64,000 bases of DNA from Clostridium hydrogeniformans DSM 21757 (lineage in GTDB: Bacteria; Bacillota; Clostridia; Clostridiales; Clostridiaceae). The translations under genes were made by a program, and so were the position numbers. The stretch lies in assembly GCF_000686705.1 (NCBI RefSeq), contig NZ_KK366004.1, forward strand, positions 186,001 through 250,000, written 5' to 3'. Under the pieces are notes generated by a model that had not been told where the DNA came from, searched no databases, and saw only the letters and a list, made by a program, of their open reading frames with translations. This document shows positions 44,013 to 52,619 of this stretch, one piece after another. The number at the start of each line of letters is the position of its first letter. Position 1 is the stretch's first letter.

Positions 44013-44936
44013 ATGGGTAAGGCAACAAGAGAATCATATGGAATGGCATTAGTGGAATTAGGAAAAGAGAATGATAAAGTGGTAGTGCTTGATGCAGACC
44101 TCTCTAAATCAACTAAAACATGTGATTTTAAGAATATGTTTAAAGACAGATTTTTCAATGCTGGTATTGCAGAACAAAATTTAATGGGAATGGCAGCAGG
44201 GCTCGCTAGTGTTGGGAATATACCGTTTGCAAGTACCTTTGCAGTATTCGCTACAGGTAGAGCTTTCGAGGTAATAAGAAATTCAATATGCTATCCAAAG
44301 ATGAATGTAAAAATAGCAGCAACTCATGCAGGGATAACAGTTGGAGAAGATGGTGGATCACATCAATCAGTTGAAGATATCGCTCTTATGAGTGCTCTTC
44401 CAAATATGACAGTAATAGTACCAGCAGATCATAGAGAAGCTATGCAAGCTACAAAAGCAGCAGCAGATTTTAAAGGTCCTATATATTTAAGATTTGGTAG
44501 ATGTAGTACAGAAGATATATTTGATGATAATTATAAATTTGAGATAGGAAAAGGCATGGAGATTAGAGATGGAAATGATATAGCTATAATTGCTACAGGA
44601 ATGATGGTTCAAAAGGCAATAGAAGCATCTGATAAGTTAAAAGAAGAGGGAATTGATGCTAGAGTTATAAATATTTCTACAATAAAACCAATAGATAAGG
44701 AAATAATAATAAAAGCTGCAAAAGAAACTAAAGGAATAGTTACAGCTGAAGAGCATTCAATAATAGGTGGTCTTGGATCAATAGTTTCTCAAGTTGTAAC
44801 AAGTAATCATCCTACAAGAGTTAAATCAGTTGGAATAAAAGATACATTTGGTGAATCAGGAACTCCTGATGAATTAATGAAAAAATATGGTTTAACAAGT
44901 GATGAAATAATAAAAGCTGTAAAAGAAATAATGTAA
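44013..44936 (+). CDS. transketolase, C-terminal subunit
   Basis: 307 residues, the pyrimidine-binding and C-terminal domains. The catalytic glutamate sits in FFNAGIAEQNLMGMAAGLA (about 49-67). Then THAGITVGEDGGSHQSVEDIALMS and the substrate loop VPADHREAMQATKAA follow. The last domain starts GNDIAIIATGMMVQKA. It begins 12 bases after the N-terminal subunit with GGAGG. Together with transaldolase it drains ribose 5-phosphate to glycolytic intermediates. It is followed by the second copy of the double-hairpin element. Confidence 0.94.
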   Translation: MGKATRESYGMALVELGKENDKVVVLDADLSKSTKTCDFKNMFKDRFFNAGIAEQNLMGMAAGLASVGNIPFASTFAVFATGRAFEVIRNSICYPKMNVKIAATHAGITVGEDGGSHQSVEDIALMSALPNMTVIVPADHREAMQATKAAADFKGPIYLRFGRCSTEDIFDDNYKFEIGKGMEIRDGNDIAIIATGMMVQKAIEASDKLKEEGIDARVINISTIKPIDKEIIIKAAKETKGIVTAEEHSIIGGLGSIVSQVVTSNHPTRVKSVGIKDTFGESGTPDELMKKYGLTSDEIIKAVKEIM

Positions 44937-44940
44937 CATA

Positions 44941-45023
44941 TAATAAAATGGATATTTTCATTATGAAAATATCCATTTTGTCTACAGTCTGAGCTATGGA
45001 TAAATCCATAGCCTTTTTTAAAT
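44941..45023 (-). repeat. 80-bp double-hairpin element, copy 2 (inverted)
   Basis: Reverse complement of 36591-36670 with few differences. It includes both palindromes (AAAATGGATATTTTC.. and GCTATGGA..TCCATAGC) and the joining TCTACAGTCTGAGC. Read on the plus strand it ends CCATAGCC plus six T and so works as the terminator of the transketolase operon. Confidence 0.75.
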
Positions 45024-45360
45024 TTATATTATATTTAGTAAAGATATTGAATAAAACAAAAACTATTATAACAATCATTAAAATACTGGGATTAAATGTA
45101 GGAACTACTAATTCTTCTAATATAATTATGGTTAGTATAGTTTGAATAATGGTATTTAATATAATATAATTAAAGCGTAATAAAGATAGGGAATAAAACT
45201 TAGAGTATTTAATATATTGCGTTATAAAATGTGACTTAGGTATCATGTTTATGAAATAAAAATAAGTGTAATTTACTATATTAAAAGTAGGGGAAACTAT
45301 AAGTGATTTTTAGGAGTTATGGAATCATAAATAAAATGAGAATAATGGAGGAAATACAAT
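45024..45360. other. intergenic region, possible interrupted membrane gene on the minus strand
   Basis: A minus-strand frame from the ATG at 45246 gives about 75 residues with two hydrophobic segments (YIILNTIIQTILTIIIL and SILMIVIIVFVLFNIF). It then runs through the repeat element into antisense of transketolase. There is no ribosome site. It may be the stump of a membrane-protein gene cut by the repeat, or chance. Confidence 0.3.
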
Positions 45361-45996
45361 ATGATAAAAGCAGTTTTATTTGACTTAGATGGTACATTAA
45401 TAGATACCAATAAATTAATAGCAGAAAGTTTTAAGTACACCTTTAAGATACATCACAATGAGGAAAAAAGTGATAAGGAAGTAAGTGTTTTCTTTGGACA
45501 ACCTTTAGAGGAATCCTTTAAGGTTTATGGAGAAGAGTTATGTAATGATATGATTAAAACTTATAGAGAATATAATGAAAAAATTCATGATACTATGTGT
45601 ATGGAGTTTGAAGGAACCACAGAGACTTTAAAAACTTTAAAATCAATGGGAATAAAAACAGCTATAGTAACCTCAAAAAGAAAGGTTCTTGCAGAAAGAG
45701 GAATGAAGATAAATGGAATTATAGAATATTTTGATGCTATAATAACACCTGAGGATACAAATGAGCATAAACCAAAGCCAGGTCCAGTAATTAAGGCATG
45801 TGAAATATTGGGTGTTAAGCCAGAAGAAGCATTAATGGTTGGAGATAGTCACTTTGATTTAATGTCAGGGAAATCTGCTGGGGCTAAAATCTGTGGAGTA
45901 AACTATACAGCACTTCCAATAGAGCTTTTAAAAGATTGTGAGCCAGATTATTTTATAGATTCAATAAAAGACATTATAACTATAGTAGATAAATAG
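45361..45996 (+). CDS. HAD-family phosphatase (PpaX/Gph-like)
   Basis: 211 residues. HAD motif I is DLDGTLIDT (D8 nucleophile, D10), motif II is IVTSKRK near 104, motif III contains KPKPGPV (K at about 137), and motif IV is VGDSHFDLMSGKSAG (about 160-174). The helical cap between 15 and 90 is of subclass I. Members include phosphoglycolate phosphatase and the pyrophosphatase PpaX; the substrate is open. The ribosome site is ATGGAGG. It is monocistronic with a strong terminator and could dephosphorylate a sugar phosphate from the operon before it, but that is inference. Confidence 0.9.
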   Translation: MIKAVLFDLDGTLIDTNKLIAESFKYTFKIHHNEEKSDKEVSVFFGQPLEESFKVYGEELCNDMIKTYREYNEKIHDTMCMEFEGTTETLKTLKSMGIKTAIVTSKRKVLAERGMKINGIIEYFDAIITPEDTNEHKPKPGPVIKACEILGVKPEEALMVGDSHFDLMSGKSAGAKICGVNYTALPIELLKDCEPDYFIDSIKDIITIVDK

Positions 45997-46042
45997 ATAT
46001 TTATATCTATTTAAAAAATAATGGTTAAAATATAGCATATAC

Positions 46043-46072
46043 AAGGGAACTCTTTTTTTAGGAGTTCCCTTA
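46043..46072 (+). terminator. terminator after the HAD phosphatase gene
   Basis: A perfect 10-bp stem, AAGGGAACTC (46043-46052) with 46062-46071, with a T-rich loop. Confidence 0.75.
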
Positions 46073-46278
46073 ATTTATATCTTTAAAAGATTCTCAATAA
46101 AAATTATGAGTCAAAAACCATCACTGGTCATTCCACTTTTAATTTTTTACCATTTCTTTTTTATATGAACTTAAAAATCAGCTAGAATCAAGAGAGGTTA
46201 TTGGATATTTATGTTAAATGTGATAAAATTAATGGTAATAAATTCAAGGGAATCCTTTTATAAAATTATAGGAGAGTT

Positions 46279-46623
46279 ATGAAAAAATATAAAAGTATAG
46301 CATTATTATTTTTAATTGTAATTTCTATTATAGCCATTCATTTTATTACCTATGAAAGGGATTATAAAACAGTAATTAGGGGAGGAAGTCCAATATTTAT
46401 ATTGAAAAAAACAACAGTTAAGGATGGAGGAACTATTATTTATTATGGTCTTGGATATCAAATAATAAAATGGAAACAAATTTATATTGATGAAATCAAT
46501 AATAAAGAAGGATATAAGGTGGGGATTGAAATATATAAGTTTTTTAATTATAGAGATTTAAAGGAAGATTGTAATCCAAGATGCCATCTTAAGTTTGTAG
46601 AAAAAAGTAATCTTATAGAGTGA
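46279..46623 (+). CDS. small membrane-anchored protein of unknown function
   Basis: 114 residues. There is one N-terminal hydrophobic segment (SIALLFLIVISIIAIHFIT, about 6-24) with a positive start, so it is probably anchored with the rest outside. The remainder is beta-like (YKTVIRGGSPIFILKKTTVKDGGTIIYYGLGYQIIKW) and contains two cysteines (CNPRC). I recognise no family. GGAGAG precedes the ATG. It lies just upstream of an acetyltransferase gene. Confidence 0.7.
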   Translation: MKKYKSIALLFLIVISIIAIHFITYERDYKTVIRGGSPIFILKKTTVKDGGTIIYYGLGYQIIKWKQIYIDEINNKEGYKVGIEIYKFFNYRDLKEDCNPRCHLKFVEKSNLIE

Positions 46624-46690
46624 AAATTTTAATTAAAACTTTACAAAGTAATAAAATTTATTTTCATGGTTTAGAGTTAGGAGAAGTTAT

Positions 46691-47191
46691 ATGGCAATAA
46701 AAAGTAATATTCAACCTAATATTATAGAGATAGATGATAGTTTAAGACTTATAAAACCAAATCATGATCAGTGGAAGGTAGCAATTTCTTGGTATGAAAA
46801 TCCTAAGGTTTTGTATTATTCTGAAGGATTAGTAGATAAGGTTTATGATATGAAAATAATAGAAAGTATGTATAGATATTTGAGTAATAATGGGGAGCTT
46901 TATTTTATTGAAGTAAAAGAAGATAAGCAATGGAGTACCATTGGAGATGTGACCTTAAGTGAAGAGAACTTGCCTATAGTTTTAGGATATGAAAAGTACT
47001 TTGGACAAGGTATTGGTAAGAAGGTTATGAAAGTTTTAATAGAAAGAGCTAAAACTATAGGAATTAAAAAGTTAGTTGTACCAAAGGTTTATAGTTATAA
47101 TAATAGGTCACAAAATTTGTTTGAATCCTTAGGATTTAAATTAATTAAGGAAAGTAAAAGTGAAAAATCTTATGAACTTATATTGGCTTAG
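46691..47191 (+). CDS. GNAT family N-acetyltransferase
   Basis: 166 residues. The acetyl-CoA motif is LGYEKYFGQGIGKKVMKVLIERAKTIG (about 98-124, with Q/R-x-x-G-x-G as FGQGIG), and the closing motif is NNRSQNLFESLGFKLIKES. The N-terminus is SLRLIKPNHDQWKVAISWYENPKVLYYSEG. The target is unknown. AGGAGAAG lies before the ATG, and it is transcribed in the same direction as its neighbours with a hairpin behind it. Confidence 0.87.
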   Translation: MAIKSNIQPNIIEIDDSLRLIKPNHDQWKVAISWYENPKVLYYSEGLVDKVYDMKIIESMYRYLSNNGELYFIEVKEDKQWSTIGDVTLSEENLPIVLGYEKYFGQGIGKKVMKVLIERAKTIGIKKLVVPKVYSYNNRSQNLFESLGFKLIKESKSEKSYELILA

Positions 47192-47247
47192 CTTCAGATA
47201 TTAGTTTTAGGGTTAATATTTTTGAGATAAGTTATATGAAAAATTTT

Positions 47248-47272
47248 ATACTACATTGTTTATATGTAGTAT
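47248..47272 (+). terminator. weak hairpin after the acetyltransferase gene
   Basis: ATACTACAT (47248-47256) pairs perfectly with ATGTAGTAT (47264-47272). No T-run follows. Confidence 0.4.
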
Positions 47273-47314
47273 ATGTATAAAATATTATAAATAGTTATCT
47301 TAGTTATCTAACAC

Positions 47315-47863
47315 ATGAGATATAATATGGGGATTTTAGAAACAGAGAGATTAATAATAAGAAAGTTTTTTAGGGATGATTGGGAGGACTTATATGAATA
47401 CTTGTCTAAAGAAAGTGTGGTAAAATACGAGCCTTATGATGTTTACACTGAAGAGCAATGCAAGGAAGAAGCAATAAACCGATCTAAGGAGGAGGAATTT
47501 TGGGCAGTTTGCTTAAAGGAAACTAATAAGTTAATAGGAAATTTATATTTTTATAATGGGGGACCTAAAGAATGCAGTACATGGGAAATAGGCTATGTAT
47601 TTAATCCTATATATCATGGAAAAGGATATGCCATAGAAAGTGTAAGAAAAATTTTAGACTATGGATTTAAGGAATTAAATGCTCGTAGAGTAGTTGCAAT
47701 GTGCAATCCTAAAAATACGGCCTCATGGAAACTTTTAGAATCATTAAATATGAGGCGAGAGGGTCATTTAAGAAAAAATATATTTTTTAAGTATGACAAG
47801 GAAGGTAATCCTATTTGGAATGACACCTATGAGTATGGAATACTAAAAGATGAATGGTTATAG
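47315..47863 (+). CDS. GNAT family N-acetyltransferase (RimJ/RimL type)
   Basis: 182 residues if started at 47315; the ATG at 47327 (MGILETERLIIRKF) is equally possible, since neither has a clear ribosome site. The ETERLIIRKFFRDDWEDLYEYL opening, the acetyl-CoA segment WEIGYVFNPIYHGKGYAIESVRKIL (about 102-126) and ARRVVAMCNPKNTASWKLLESLNMRREGHL are of the RimJ/RimL kind. The target is unknown. Confidence 0.87.
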   Translation: MRYNMGILETERLIIRKFFRDDWEDLYEYLSKESVVKYEPYDVYTEEQCKEEAINRSKEEEFWAVCLKETNKLIGNLYFYNGGPKECSTWEIGYVFNPIYHGKGYAIESVRKILDYGFKELNARRVVAMCNPKNTASWKLLESLNMRREGHLRKNIFFKYDKEGNPIWNDTYEYGILKDEWL

Positions 47864-47884
47864 ATAATATTTTAAGTGTATAAA

Positions 47885-47916
47885 AATAAGGCTACTTATT
47901 ATAGCCTTATTTTTTC
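47885..47916. terminator. bidirectional terminator
   Basis: AATAAGGCTA (47885-47894) pairs perfectly with TAGCCTTATT (47902-47911), followed by a long T-run. It serves the acetyltransferase gene. The T-run doubles as the lysine-coding 3' end of the flavin reductase gene on the other strand. Confidence 0.75.
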
Positions 47917-48485
47917 TTTTTTTTCTTTTTTATAGAGTATCCAAAGGAGCCTAATGGTTTAGAATTTAATCCATAATATTCACCATGAGAATACGCAATA
48001 AGATTAGCTTTATCAAATCTTATTTTACCCTTTTCATCAATGATATCTTCATTAACTTTAACGTTTAATATATCAAGCAAAAACATATCATGAGTTCCTA
48101 ATGGAGTAATAGATTTTACTCTACATTCCAATGCAACAGGAGAAATATCTAATGAAGGAGTATCTATTAAAGCACCAGAATCCAGTTTAAGCCCAAAATG
48201 TTTTATTTTATCAACTTTTCTTCCACTTTGAACACCGCAGAAATCAGTTATTTTCACCATATCTTTTGTAGTTAGGTTTACTACACATTCCATACTTTCT
48301 TTTATATATTCATAAGAAAGTCTTTCAGGTCTTATACCTACGGCTATTATAGGTGGTTTAGTGCATACAGTGCTTACCCACCCTATTGTAAAAATATTAA
48401 CTTTACCTTCTTTATTTTTACATGTAACTAGTACAACGGGAGTAGGGTTTAACATCACACTGCCTTTAAAATTCTGTTTTTTCAT
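47907..48485 (-). CDS. flavin reductase family protein (FMN-binding split barrel)
   Basis: 192 residues. It opens GSVMLNPTPVVLVTCKNKEGKVNIFTIGWVSTVCTKPPIIAVGIRPERLSYEYI, the DIM6/NTAB flavin-reductase signature, with C110-like DFCGVQSGRKVDK later. It probably binds FMN and reduces it with NAD(P)H or carries it for another enzyme. Its C-terminus is seven lysines encoded by an A-run within the convergent terminator, an odd tail prone to slippage. No ribosome site of full strength is seen before the ATG at 48485 (GAAAGGACAAG). Confidence 0.88.
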   Translation of the reverse strand: MKKQNFKGSVMLNPTPVVLVTCKNKEGKVNIFTIGWVSTVCTKPPIIAVGIRPERLSYEYIKESMECVVNLTTKDMVKITDFCGVQSGRKVDKIKHFGLKLDSGALIDTPSLDISPVALECRVKSITPLGTHDMFLLDILNVKVNEDIIDEKGKIRFDKANLIAYSHGEYYGLNSKPLGSFGYSIKKKKKKK

Positions 48486-48744
48486 AAAGTATCTTGTCCT
48501 TTCTTATACTGTAGTTATATAGACATACAGCTTCTATCCAAGAAATAATAAAAGTATTATTTTTTATTTATGTACTTCAGCAATTGTAAATATTACAAGA
48601 ATAGAATTATACTATTTTTAAAATTAAATTAGTTATTATAACTTATTTAAAAATTACATTATATTATAACATTAACATAAGTATTCTTACCACATTTAAT
48701 GTAGTATAATATTGTATATATTTTACTTTTTAGGGGGACTGATT

Positions 48745-49659
48745 ATGAAGGGGAATTTAGGAAATCATTTATTGGCTCTTTTATGTATGGTAATATGGGG
48801 AGCATCTTATCTTGCAATAAAAATTGTAGTATCTGAAGTAGATCCAGCTTTAAGTGCATTTTATAGATTTGCATTAGCTAGTGTAATTTTATATATTATC
48901 CATAGGATTAAATTTAAAGATGTAAAAATACTAAAAGAAGACAGGATTAAATTTGTTTTAGGGGGATTTTTCGGAGTAGGCCTTTATTTTTTCTTGGAAA
49001 ATTATGCAGTAACATTTACTACAGCATCTAATGTATCTATTCTAATTGCATCAATACCAATATTTACATTAATATCTCAAAGAATAATATTTAAAGAAAA
49101 GATTACATTAAATAAAACATTAGGGGTTATCCTTAGCTTCCTAGGTATAATCTTAGTGGTTACAGCAGAAGGAGGTATAGATTTATCTTCAAAACATACT
49201 TTAGGAAATATCCTCTCTATATTAGCAGCTTTAAGTTGGGTAGCTTATAATATTGTGACATCAAAGTTTAAAGGGAAATATAATAGTGTAACTATTACAA
49301 CTTATCAAATGATTTGGGGAACCATATTTTTATCTCCAAGCTTAATATGGGCAGAGAAATCCATTCCATCAACCAAGGCTATAGTTGGGCTTTTATATTT
49401 AACTTTTTTCTGTTCCTTAGTAGCATATTTAATATATATACATGTGCTAGAAGCTTTAGGTGCAACGGTTTTAACTACATATATAAATATTCAACCTATA
49501 ATAAGCTTAATTCTTGCATATATGGTTCTTAATGAAGATATAACATTAAAACAACTTCTAGGATCTACTATAATAATCCTTGGAGTTTTAGTTGTAAATT
49601 ACACAAAGAAATCAGAAGAAGGTTATGAGGAAAATGCAGCTTTAGGTAGGGAGATTTAA
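48745..49659 (+). CDS. EamA/DMT-family transporter
   Basis: 304 residues from the ATG at 48745, behind AGGGGGAC (48732-48739). The frame's earlier ATG at 48712 lies before that site and is rejected. There are ten hydrophobic helices as two EamA repeats: first LALLCMVIWGASYLAIKIVV to GIILVVTAEGG, second LGNILSILAALSWVAYNIVTSKF to IIILGVLVVNYTK. The family exports metabolites or amino acids; the cargo is unknown. It is monocistronic, with a terminator about 250 bases later. Confidence 0.88.
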   Translation: MKGNLGNHLLALLCMVIWGASYLAIKIVVSEVDPALSAFYRFALASVILYIIHRIKFKDVKILKEDRIKFVLGGFFGVGLYFFLENYAVTFTTASNVSILIASIPIFTLISQRIIFKEKITLNKTLGVILSFLGIILVVTAEGGIDLSSKHTLGNILSILAALSWVAYNIVTSKFKGKYNSVTITTYQMIWGTIFLSPSLIWAEKSIPSTKAIVGLLYLTFFCSLVAYLIYIHVLEALGATVLTTYINIQPIISLILAYMVLNEDITLKQLLGSTIIILGVLVVNYTKKSEEGYEENAALGREI

Positions 49660-49910
49660 TATAAGATAAATTTTAAGAAAGTAAAGTTTAACTTATATTT
49701 AGTATTATATAAGTTGTAATAGTAAAACTTAATTAAATTCAGCTGAAACTTATTGATCTATTAATTAATGAAATGTAAATTATTTAATGAAGAATATATA
49801 TTGTACATATATTTTAATTTAAGTAATTTAGAAATTTAGTAGCATTATTTTAAATAGGGGATTAAAATCACAAGGACTATAATAAAAACTTCATTATTAA
49901 TTTTAATAGT

Positions 49911-49947
49911 AAAATCACTATACTTTTAAGAGTATAGTGATTTTTTA
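49911..49947 (+). terminator. terminator before the germination operon
   Basis: AAAATCACTATAC (49911-49923) pairs with GTATAGTGATTTT (49932-49944), and T follow. It contains the first possible GTG codon of the gerA-like gene, which argues that translation starts later. Confidence 0.75.
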
Positions 49948-51547
49948 TTATGTAGAATTCCATAAATATTATTTAGCTTTAAAAAAGCTATTCTATAGAA
50001 GTATTAAAAATCTTATTAAGTATAATTATTCTAGTAAGATTAATACTAATCCTAGGGTGATGCATGTGGAGAAGAGTTTATTAACAAAGAATTTTTTATA
50101 TAACATAAATGAAATAGTTTTTAAATTTCAAGGTAATCCTAGTCTTATAAAAAAAGAGATTGTACTTAATGAAAATATTAAGGCTTTTGTTATATATATT
50201 GATCAAATAGCAGATTGTAAATATATAGAGGAAAGTATTATCCATCCACTTTTATTTTTTATTAAGAATCCATTAAATAAAGAGAAAGATTTAATTAGTA
50301 ATATAATGAGCAGATATTTAGTATCTAGCAATTGCGAAGTAAATGATGATATAGAGATATTAAGTTCTAACATATTAAAAGGGAAAACTCTTATATTAAT
50401 TGAAGGGTGTACTCAAGGAATATTATGTAATACGGTTAGCTCAAATTATAGAGCTATTCAAGAGTCTACCACAGAAAAGTCCATAAAAGCTTCTAGAGAA
50501 AGCTTTGTTGAAAATATTGAAATAAATTTAGCTATGATAGAGAGAAAAATTTCTAATAATAAGTTTAAGGTGGAAAGTTATGTGATAGGTGATATAACAA
50601 ATACTTCGGTGTGTATCACTTATATAGATGGATTAGTTGAAGAAACTATATTAAATAATATTAAAAATAAAATAAGCACTATAAAGTCCCCATCTATGCT
50701 ATCAATTGGGTTTATGGAGCAGTTTATTGAAGATTATAGTCTAAATATTTTTCCCACAGCTAAAAGTACAGAAAGACCAGATAAGGTTGCAGCAGATTTG
50801 CTTGAGGGAAAAGTAGCCATATTGGTAGCTGAAAATTCTTCAGCTCTCATAGTACCAACAACATTTGTAGAATTTTTTCAAGGGTTCGATGATTATTCTC
50901 AAAGAACAATTATAGCTTCTTTTTCAAGAATTTTAAGGTTTCTATCTCTTTTTCTAATTCTTTTTCTAGACTCTATTTATTTATTAGCACTAGCCTATAA
51001 TTCTAATCTACTACCTTATAAATTAGTATTCCTTTTAATAGATTCTAGACTCAATATACCTCTTCCACCATTTTTAGAAATTCTATGTATGGAGCTAGCT
51101 GTAGAAACTTTAAGAGAAGGGGGACTAAGACTTCCAAGTCCCGTTGGAACTACATTAGCCATAGTAGGTGGCCTTGTTATAGGAGAAGCAGCCACAAGAG
51201 CAAACCTAGCTAGTTATACTACCTTATTAGTGGTAGCTGTAACTGTAATATGTAGCTTTTTAATACCTAATTATGAGATGGCTTTATCTATAAGAATATT
51301 GAGGTTTCCACTTCTTATATTAGCTCAGATATTTGGTTTCTTTGGAATTATATTTGGTTCTTATCTAATCCTTATTATACTTATAAAAACAGAATCATTT
51401 GGAGTACCTTACTTTTCACCATTGGCTCCCTTAAGAGAATCAGATTTGAAAGATTCCTTTATTAGGAGTCCTATAAAATATATACTTAGAAAACCTAATA
51501 CATATAAAAAGAGTAGATGGGGGAAGAAAAATGAAAAAGATAAGTAA
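49937..51547 (+). CDS. spore germination protein, GerA family
   Basis: Up to 536 residues. It is the GerA-type subunit of a germinant receptor: a long soluble N-terminal region, then KVAILVAENSSALIVPTTFVEFFQGFDDYSQ (about 291-321), several helices, and the family motif RLPSPVGTTLAIVGGLVIGEAATRANL (about 398-424). The start is uncertain. The GTG at 49937 lies in a terminator stem with no ribosome site, and a GTG/ATG pair at about 50058-50063 could be the true start, giving a shorter protein. The product acts in the spore inner membrane and overlaps the gerB-like gene by 17 bases. Confidence 0.88.
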   Translation: MIFYYVEFHKYYLALKKLFYRSIKNLIKYNYSSKINTNPRVMHVEKSLLTKNFLYNINEIVFKFQGNPSLIKKEIVLNENIKAFVIYIDQIADCKYIEESIIHPLLFFIKNPLNKEKDLISNIMSRYLVSSNCEVNDDIEILSSNILKGKTLILIEGCTQGILCNTVSSNYRAIQESTTEKSIKASRESFVENIEINLAMIERKISNNKFKVESYVIGDITNTSVCITYIDGLVEETILNNIKNKISTIKSPSMLSIGFMEQFIEDYSLNIFPTAKSTERPDKVAADLLEGKVAILVAENSSALIVPTTFVEFFQGFDDYSQRTIIASFSRILRFLSLFLILFLDSIYLLALAYNSNLLPYKLVFLLIDSRLNIPLPPFLEILCMELAVETLREGGLRLPSPVGTTLAIVGGLVIGEAATRANLASYTTLLVVAVTVICSFLIPNYEMALSIRILRFPLLILAQIFGFFGIIFGSYLILIILIKTESFGVPYFSPLAPLRESDLKDSFIRSPIKYILRKPNTYKKSRWGKKNEKDK

Positions 51548-52619
51548 TTCTATTACTAAAAACCAATATTTATTTTTAGTTCAAGGAGCCTTAATAGGAA
51601 TAGGAATTTTATCTTTCTCTTCAAGTATCAGTGCTAAATCGAATAAGGCAGGATGGGTGGTCGTTTTAATTGGAGGATTATATCCCCTATTTATTGCTAT
51701 AACTTCTCATTTAATTTATAAAAATTTAAAATATCCTAATTTTTACAATATGTGTGAAAAGCTATATGGAAAAGTTTTAGCTAAAATATTTACTACAATT
51801 TTTTTACTACATTATATTATTTTAGAGGCATCATTATTAGCTGGATTTGCTAATGTACTAGATTCATTTCTACTGTTTTTTATCCCATCATATTTTACTA
51901 TAGGGATTACATTAATAATTATAGTTATAACTGCTAGTAATGGATTAAGGGATTTAGGACGACTAACAGAAATATTTTTTTATATAACTTTAGCTATACT
52001 TTTTATATTGCTTTTTTTTATAAATGAAATTAAGTCCAATAATATTTTTCCAATTTTTGATGGAATATATCCTATTTTAAAAGCTATACCAGGAAGTTTT
52101 GATTCATATATTGGTGCGGAAATAATATTTTTTTCTATTTACTGGGTAACAGATAAATCAAAGGTTCTAAAGGCTGGAATTATAGGGAGTCTTATTACTA
52201 TATTTATATATGTGCTAACCACTTTTATTACTGTAGGATGCCTAGGATGGAATCTAGCTTCTAGATTAGAATATCCACTTATTTTTCTTATAGGAACAAG
52301 GGATTTCCCAGTTATATCTAACTTTGAGGCTATATTTATCTTCTTATGGAGTGGAATAATTATGAAAACTCTTGCATGTGAACAGTTTGTACTTGGATAT
52401 TGTGTTTCAGAAGTTATAAATATACCTTATAATAAGGCATGCATTGTATCAATGATACCAGTGTTTATATTAACTATTTTTTTAACACCAGAGTTTAATA
52501 GAAGAGCTTTTCTTTCAAAAACTTTAAAATATGAAGTCTTATTTATTGTTACATGGAGTATTATAACTTTAATTTTAAGTTTTATAAAAAAGACAGGTGA
52601 AAAATATGAAGAAAATTAA
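51531..52619 (+). CDS. spore germination protein, GerB family (amino acid permease-like)
   Basis: 362 residues with about ten helices: ITKNQYLFLVQGALIGIGILSFS and KAGWVVVLIGGLYPLFIAITSHLIY, the GerB opening, and TIGITLIIIVITASNGLRDLGRLTEIF in the middle. GerB proteins belong to the APC superfamily and bind the germinant. The ATG at 51531 follows GGGGGAAG inside the gerA-like gene. It overlaps the gerC-like gene by 14 bases, so all three are translated together. Confidence 0.92.
   Translation: MKKISNSITKNQYLFLVQGALIGIGILSFSSSISAKSNKAGWVVVLIGGLYPLFIAITSHLIYKNLKYPNFYNMCEKLYGKVLAKIFTTIFLLHYIILEASLLAGFANVLDSFLLFFIPSYFTIGITLIIIVITASNGLRDLGRLTEIFFYITLAILFILLFFINEIKSNNIFPIFDGIYPILKAIPGSFDSYIGAEIIFFSIYWVTDKSKVLKAGIIGSLITIFIYVLTTFITVGCLGWNLASRLEYPLIFLIGTRDFPVISNFEAIFIFLWSGIIMKTLACEQFVLGYCVSEVINIPYNKACIVSMIPVFILTIFLTPEFNRRAFLSKTLKYEVLFIVTWSIITLILSFIKKTGEKYEEN

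Noticed and set aside
44821-45246. 141-residue minus-strand frame as a full gene
   Set aside because: More than a third is antisense to transketolase and to the double-hairpin element, and there is no ribosome site. Only the first part might be a remnant, which is reported separately.
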